A stretch of 64,000 bases of DNA from Klebsormidium nitens (lineage: Eukaryota; Streptophyta; Klebsormidiophyceae; Klebsormidiales; Klebsormidiaceae). The translations under genes were made by a program, and so were the position numbers. Every line of letters starts with the position of its first letter. Positions within the stretch are counted from its first letter, which is position 1. The DNA lies in the NCBI GenBank assembly GCA_000708835.1, contig DF236986.1:194885-258884 (forward strand), in the 5' to 3' direction. Positions 58,872 to 64,000 of this stretch are shown here, piece after piece. The notes below the pieces were generated by a model. That model saw nothing but the letters and a program-made list of their open reading frames with translations, did no database searches and was not told the DNA's origin.

Positions 58872-59509
58872 CGCGCTTCGCTTCTCATTGTCGACTGTCG
58901 ACCACAAGAAAGGGTTTTGGAGTTACTGAAAAGACAGGGGAGCGCACAATGGGCGCCATCGGCACTCGAATGCGTTCATCTTTGCGTTTGCGACTGATCT
59001 GCGGCGTCCATAAATGATAGACGGAGCTCACGCTTTGCTGTCTCTCCTTAACGACTGCAAAAACGGGAGCACGAAAGCAGAGCAATCGGGAGCAGTGCGC
59101 CTTCGGATCATAGGATTTGTGAACAGAATGTTTCCTAGTGTAGACGTTGAAAGCAGCTAGAGTCCGATCATTGTTGCTCGGATACTCTTGCCTTGCATGC
59201 ACCATCCGGTCCATCCCTCAATCACTACATGATTTCTTGCGGATAAGTTGAGATGGTTATGGCTACATGTATATGTCCGACCCTGGCTGTCACATTTCTG
59301 GCTCCTGAACGCAGCTGGCCCATGCTTATTGCCAGTATGTCGTCTTAGTAAGAAGTGACATTATAGGCCTTGATTGAAATGTCCGATCACGGAAGGCTGA
59401 GGCCGTGATAAGCATGATGTTGAATTCGACTTGCAACTTATAACCATCCGATCTGCATGCTAGTTAATTGTTAATTGTTTATTAACGTCGGTTCGGAGCC
59501 ATGACAGGC
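58872..59509. other. Intergenic
   Basis: No gene supported; includes the Nudix 3' UTR. Nothing repeated is seen. Confidence 0.45.
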
Positions 59510-60019
59510 TTAGTCGACGATTGTCCTATTTAAGACCTCTGCGCGTCTTAACGTGCACATATGGACAAACTTAGCTACCGCAAATTGGTCCTCTTGATTG
59601 AGAAAGCTCTTTAGGTTTCTCCAATCGCTATGCTCGAAAAGTAATTGGAAGGGTAGTCTAAGGTCACTGAACGCTGTGCATTCAAAGATGAAATGCACTT
59701 CGTCCTCCACTACCCCTGACCTGCAGAGCTTGCACAGTCTCTCCTCTCGGGGTAAACCTTTCCACCTACCAATTTCGAGCTCTAACTTGTGCGAGCCAAC
59801 TCTAAACCTTGCCAAGGAGAACAACAATGTGGGAGAGTGGACCAGCAAGTCAAGGTATCTCTCAAACGAGTAACCAGCTTTTACCATCTCGAAATAGGTG
59901 CAGTATCGACTTCCCGAAGCTTCACGTAGATCTTGCATATAAGCCAGTTCCGCTGTTCTAGAAAGGTCTTTCTGGTCAAAGCCAACTGCTATCGTAGGCT
60001 TCTCATGGCCGGCCGGCAT
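59510..60019 (-). mobile_element. Non-LTR retrotransposon (LINE) remnant, C-terminal end
   Basis: A 169-codon open frame. The segment ARFRVGSHKLELEIGRWKG, then EERLCKLC, DEVHFIFEC and FSDLR, is the typical zinc-knuckle C-terminus that follows the reverse transcriptase in LINE-type elements (CxxC...HxxxxC). No reverse transcriptase or endonuclease domain precedes it, so this is a 5'-truncated copy, the usual fate of LINEs. No poly(A) tail or target duplication is clear. Confidence 0.75.
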
Positions 60020-61168
60020 ACAAGAGTAGATTGCACATATTTGCTGTAGTGTCCGCTTTCCTAAGTTCGATCACAAACAGCTAAGATGGTCACTTCTTTT
60101 TATACACGCTTAGGCACCTGGGCCCATGGCGCAAGATGATACAACTAGTTTGAGCATGAACGATGATCCAATAACATGCATGCTCTGTGTGTATCATTGG
60201 CCTGCCATGCAAGATTTCTAGAAACAGGTGAACTGTAAGATACACTGCGGTAGTATACGGCCGGCCTGTGTATCAACTTAAGGGAGCATCTAAGCATGTG
60301 CGAGATTTCATGTGACGCAGTGAAGACTTCGTCGCTGTGCGGTTGTCATGTGCCGGCCCGCTGCCGCGCGCGTGCCACATGCAGCTCGCGAGCTCTGCGC
60401 ATCAATGTGGTAGTACGTACCGTTGCCGGTTGCGCCGTGCGGAGCCGCGAGCGAAACTTGAAAAGGCAGGTCGGAAATCGGCGAAACTCCGTACGTGCAA
60501 TCGTACGCATCTGGACAAGATTACCATAGGGCAGCACTAGGTTACGCTTTTGTAACGTATTCGATTCCTGCAAAAGATGACCGGGAGACATCTAGTGAAT
60601 TCCAGGTTTTCGAAAGGCCCTTGTTGCGGTTCCTTGTAAGCATTTTTCCTACTCACGAAGTAACTCATATGGAAAACACGAGTGTGGCCTCATAATTTCG
60701 GTTTGTCGTATGGTCAATCATGCAAGAAGCCACGGAGATATGGTAGGATCTGAACTTAACTCAACGCATCATTCGATGTGCAAGAAACACCATATGCTTG
60801 ATGTACGTTGAACGATGGCCTCCAAGCACAAATGATCTGCTCCCATGAGGTGCAGCAGATCAAAAGGGTCTCCCAGACGAAGTACATAACGCTCTTGTGT
60901 GCGGGTGGCAGTAATCCTAAGACGTCTGACAGGACGGAACCGACCGTGCTGACTCTAAATGCCGCAAACTTAATCTCTCTCAAGAAGCAGCTCTCAGTCA
61001 GGCCTGATGCAAAACTTGATAAACACGGGCCCTCGACGACATTGTTACGGGATACGGACTAATAGTATTCATAGGTCGCTAAGAAGATTGAACAAACTTA
61101 CCAGAAGCGCCTCCTAGGTGACTCACGAGTAGGGATAATTATCATTACTAAGTAGCCTGCAGCTAAGC
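60020..61168. other. Intergenic
   Basis: No supported gene. Some GTACGTAC-type motifs at 60411-60500. Includes the 3' UTR of the gene to the right. Confidence 0.4.
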
Positions 61169-63359
61169 TCATTCAGCTAACGAGACGACGTTAAGCGCCA
61201 TGCTTACAGCTTCCACGACCGCCGAAGCGTAGATCTCTTTCTGCTTGGAAGGGACCTCCGCCCCCTCCGCACTCAAGGCCCGAAGCAACACCTGACCGTT
61301 GAGCCTGTGTTGGTAGACGGTGTGGACAACGCCTACCAGAGTCCCAAGACTGCTGACGTGCTGCTTCCACTCCCCCTTTGCGAAATCAAAAATGATCATC
61401 CCGACGTCTGCGAATAGCAAGCCAACAAGGCACGCCATCAGGGCGTTGAAGTTCGGCCCCGACAGCCCTCCGAGCAGCTTATCAACGGCAATAAGAACCG
61501 GGTCCGTCCATCCGCCGGTGGGCAATTTCTTGGTTCTCTCTATGGTATACGCGTCTGCGAGGCCGCCAAAAGTGCGGATCGCCATGATGATCCCCGTGAG
61601 GCAGCTGATGGCCGCCACGGCCTTGTCCGTGCCCGACGGGGTGTCGATCGCTTCCTGGAACTTGTAGATCAGCATGACGGTCTGCGCGCCCAGCTCGAGC
61701 AGCGCGTCGGTCCCGACGAGCGGCCATTGCCAGCATCCGTCCAGATCCTTGCCCACCGTCGTACGAGTGGCGTCCAACACTAGCATGGTCGCCAGGTTGG
61801 TGAAGATGTGGGCCCCCTTCAGCACGCAGTAGCTGATCAAAATGGGCGTCTTCGGCACGTCCGTCAGCCTCTCCTGCTTTGCCACGTGCGAGCCGCCGAG
61901 CGCGAGCGCCATCCCGTTGCGGAGCGTGTCGCCGAAGTACTGCGCGAGCCCGGCCGCGTCGTCCGCGAACGAGGCGCCGTGTCCGGTGAGCAGTTCGGAC
62001 GCCCACGCGTACGCGATGTGCGCGGCGAGGCCGAGCAGCAGGCACAGCAGGTCCAGGACCGTGAGCTCGTGCCCCGTGATCCACTTGTAGAGCATGCTGA
62101 CGAACGGGATGTCGATCCCCGCGTCCATCGCACCGAAAACTGCGTCCACCAAATCTAGAAACGGGTTGCTCTTCAGCGCGTCGCCGCCCGCTCGCAACGC
62201 GCCGGTCACGATGTCCGTCACTTCGGACGCTTCCAGCGGAAACAGGTCGTCGAGCAGTTTGGGCAGGTCCAGGATGAGCGGCACCGCCGCCAGCACATCC
62301 CCGGACAGTAGGTCGTCCAAATCGGACAGCGTGCCCAGCAGCGCAGTCGCCAGCTTCGAGTGCGCCGGCTCGGAGCCGCCCGGCGGCACGATTGGGATGG
62401 GCCCGGGGGTTTGTGCGCCTGCCGGTGGGATCTGGTTGGTCGCCCGGTTCTGCATGGTTTTGACCCGGGAACTGGAGGCCTGACCGCACGCTTTCTGTCC
62501 GAAGTCGTTGTCGAGCAAGTTGTTGGACGGCGCCGGCAAGGCCGCGCTTGAGGGCCCCGGCGACAGCTTCAGGATCTCGCCCTCGCACAGCTTCACGACG
62601 CCTGCCAGGTTCGCGGGCGCGAGCATGCCCGCGAGCGCGCTCGCGCAGCCGCCGAGCAGCTCGCGCATGCGCGCCTTGGCCGCCAGGATGTCGCCCCAGT
62701 CGAAGAGGAGCATGAGGAACTGGACGAATTGCTCGATGAGCACCCCGATCTTCCTCACAAAGTCCACCACGGTACCCACCGCTTTCTCGACGCTGTCCAC
62801 CACGATCCTCGCGAGGCTCTCCGCCGTCTGCACGAACACCGTCACCTCGTTCTCGATCGCGACCACGATCTCGCGCGCCTTCTCGACCGCCTCCTCCGCG
62901 AGCCGCGCGGCCGCCTCCGCGGCCTCTTTGACCGCGTTCCACGCGTCGCTCACCCAAGAGAAGAACCCCTTGAGGACGCGCGCGGCCGCGTCGGGCCCTC
63001 GCCGCGCGCACTGCGCGGCAAGCTTCTCGGTGCGCGCGCGCACGTCCTCCCCGGTCTTGTGCAACGTTAGCTTCACCTGGTTCCCCTCCAGGAACTGCAA
63101 CGAGAAGCCCTTGTACCCGTCCAAAGAGGCAGCAAGGCCCTCGACAGAGATGGCGGCTCTGCGGCGCGACTGCAGATGCACCGTCGTCGGCCGCGCGGGG
63201 ACTTCGTCGAGGGGGATGCTCAGCCGCGCGGACTGCGCGGTTGGCGCGTGGGGGTCAGCATTGGGGGGGCCGCCAGAATTCGCGCGCAGCCTTTTGCGAG
63301 GGGCCTTGGGGAGGGCTGCAAAAGGAGCAGGAGCGAGGTCGAAAACGAAGTCAACTTGC
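61169..63359 (-). CDS. Unknown protein, last exon of a gene running off the window, about 730 aa visible
   Basis: An uninterrupted coding exon of 2.2 kb ends in TGA/TAA-type stop at 61169. The frame stays open upstream past the first usable start (internal GTG at 63181) to 63390, and a good acceptor (CTGACTCTAG) lies at 63360, so an upstream exon is expected. Residues near VLKGFFSWVSDAWNAVKEAA start about 140 residues of long amphipathic Ala/Val/Glu-rich helices, ending FLMLLFDWGDI. Then come a Pro-rich linker and several hydrophobic helices (LLCLLLGLAAHIAYAW, ALMACLVGLLFADVGMI) in the last 350 residues. I cannot name the family. The layout (helix-rich stretch ending in an FxWxDI-type motif) reminds me of large uncharacterised fungal and bacterial proteins, but this is memory only. 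Exon size and GC content differ from neighbouring genes, which may mark transfer. Confidence 0.65.
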
Positions 63360-63964
63360 CTAGAGTCAGGAAGAAAAAGGTTCTATCAGCAAAGAGTATC
63401 CCAAAAAGATGCCGGCTCAAGAGGCCAGCCTATGACGGATAGAACAAAAACGAGATTAGAGGGTTAGGGTACTACATACATTTAATAAAGATTGGTTGAG
63501 AGAGGCCGGGAATAATTCGAAGGATCCTCAGTCACAATCAGACGTTGTCCGCTGAAGCGAACACTATTAAATCTATCATTCTGAAATTCCGTAAGGCGAC
63601 CAAAGGCTGCAGAAGCGAAGTGCAAAAGCCTGCCGTCCTTTACAGTCCTGTTTCAACTCCGTTTGAGAAGGCGACTCAAATCGAAAGAGCCTGCACGTGC
63701 TCGTGTGTTCGGACCAAGCAAGCAGCTTCAGCACCTTACGGTAGTTCTGAATACCGGTTTCGCTTTAAAAGCCGTGTAAGAGGCGGTCCTGGTTGCGCTT
63801 TTAGAAGAGGCTCAACTAGAGATTAAATAACGCCGCAGAAGTTGCGCAGCTGCGTTTCGGTTTACACCCTCAAGCACTTTTGGGATCCAGTCCGAAGAGA
63901 ACCCTCCTTAATCGTTCGGATGTCCAAGTCCTTTCCCGTCCCTTATTTTTCGGACAGCGCTCAC
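63360..63964. other. Probable intron of the unknown gene
   Basis: If the acceptor at 63360 and the donor-like GTGAGC at 63959-63964 (minus strand) belong together, this is a 605-bp intron. No other feature is seen. Confidence 0.35.
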
Positions 63965-64000
63965 CAGGTGGAGGGTGCACCGCGGCCATGACGTGGCACA
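63965..64000 (-). CDS. Possible penultimate exon of the unknown gene, cut by window edge
   Basis: A strong donor (CACCTG followed by GTGAGC) at 63965 ends an open stretch reaching the window edge. A join to 63359 in the phase that reads into QVDFVFDLAPAP is possible. There is too little sequence to be sure. Confidence 0.25.

Noticed and set aside
61482-63011. A 509-aa Arg/Gly-rich frame on the minus strand
   Set aside because: Out-of-frame shadow of the 670-codon frame in high-GC DNA; composition is that of a frame-shifted GC-rich gene.
62508-63467. A 319-aa plus-strand frame
   Set aside because: Antisense of the same high-GC exon, with Ser/Arg-rich composition and no recognisable motif.

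Overview
This is a nuclear fragment of a streptophyte green alga, most likely Klebsormidium or a close relative. The genes are intron-rich and GC-rich, with plant-type families: a rhomboid protease, a BRIZ/BRAP2-type RING E3 ligase, polyubiquitin, a NEN-type exonuclease and a plastid-type Nudix hydrolase. They sit beside a true channelrhodopsin, which fits a motile-ancestor green alga rather than a land plant. The species assignment is inference; no rRNA or organelle marker is present.

Layout: (1) 104-5264, minus, rhomboid intramembrane protease, 7 exons, 575 aa. (2) 5.3-10.2 kb, intergenic, with a degenerate tandem repeat, a foldback element interrupted by an 883-bp assembly gap, and a MITE fragment. 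(3) 10259-18066, minus, BRIZ/BRAP2 E3 ligase, 11 exons, 515 aa. (4) 18981-21587, plus, hexa-ubiquitin gene with four introns at the identical codon, divergent from the E3 gene across a 0.9-kb spacer carrying a repeated GTAC-core palindrome. (5) 22681-29741, minus, FAD-dependent aromatic-ring-type monooxygenase, 8 exons, 785 aa, with a foldback element in intron 1. (6) 31440-39279, plus, channelrhodopsin, 11 exons, 797 aa, with a long tail ending in a degenerate response-regulator-like domain. (7) 40.8-43.9 kb, two F-box-like paralogues, both apparently frame-broken at the F-box. (8) 44.77-44.95 kb, complete MITE. (9) 46072-54518, minus, NEN-type DEDDh exonuclease, 9 exons, 1128 aa. (10) 55290-58871, plus, Nudix hydrolase, 5 exons, 303 aa. 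(11) 59510-60019, LINE remnant. (12) 61169-63359, minus, the last exon of an unusual, nearly intronless-looking protein of unknown function that runs off the window.

All seven full gene models were assembled by hand from splice consensus. For each, the exon lengths sum to an exact multiple of three and the joined product matches its family, so the maps are internally consistent.

The most striking signal is not a gene. In at least four multi-exon genes (rhomboid, BRIZ, monooxygenase, channelrhodopsin) and also in the NEN gene, introns contain one to five diverged tandem copies of the adjacent exon-intron junction ('junction echoes'): a segment of about 65-165 bp spanning the last or first part of the exon plus the splice site and some intron. 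Donor-side echoes lie downstream of the exon and acceptor-side echoes upstream. The coding part decays, but the splice signal often persists. This looks like a general way in which introns grow in this genome, and it leaves many spare splice sites.
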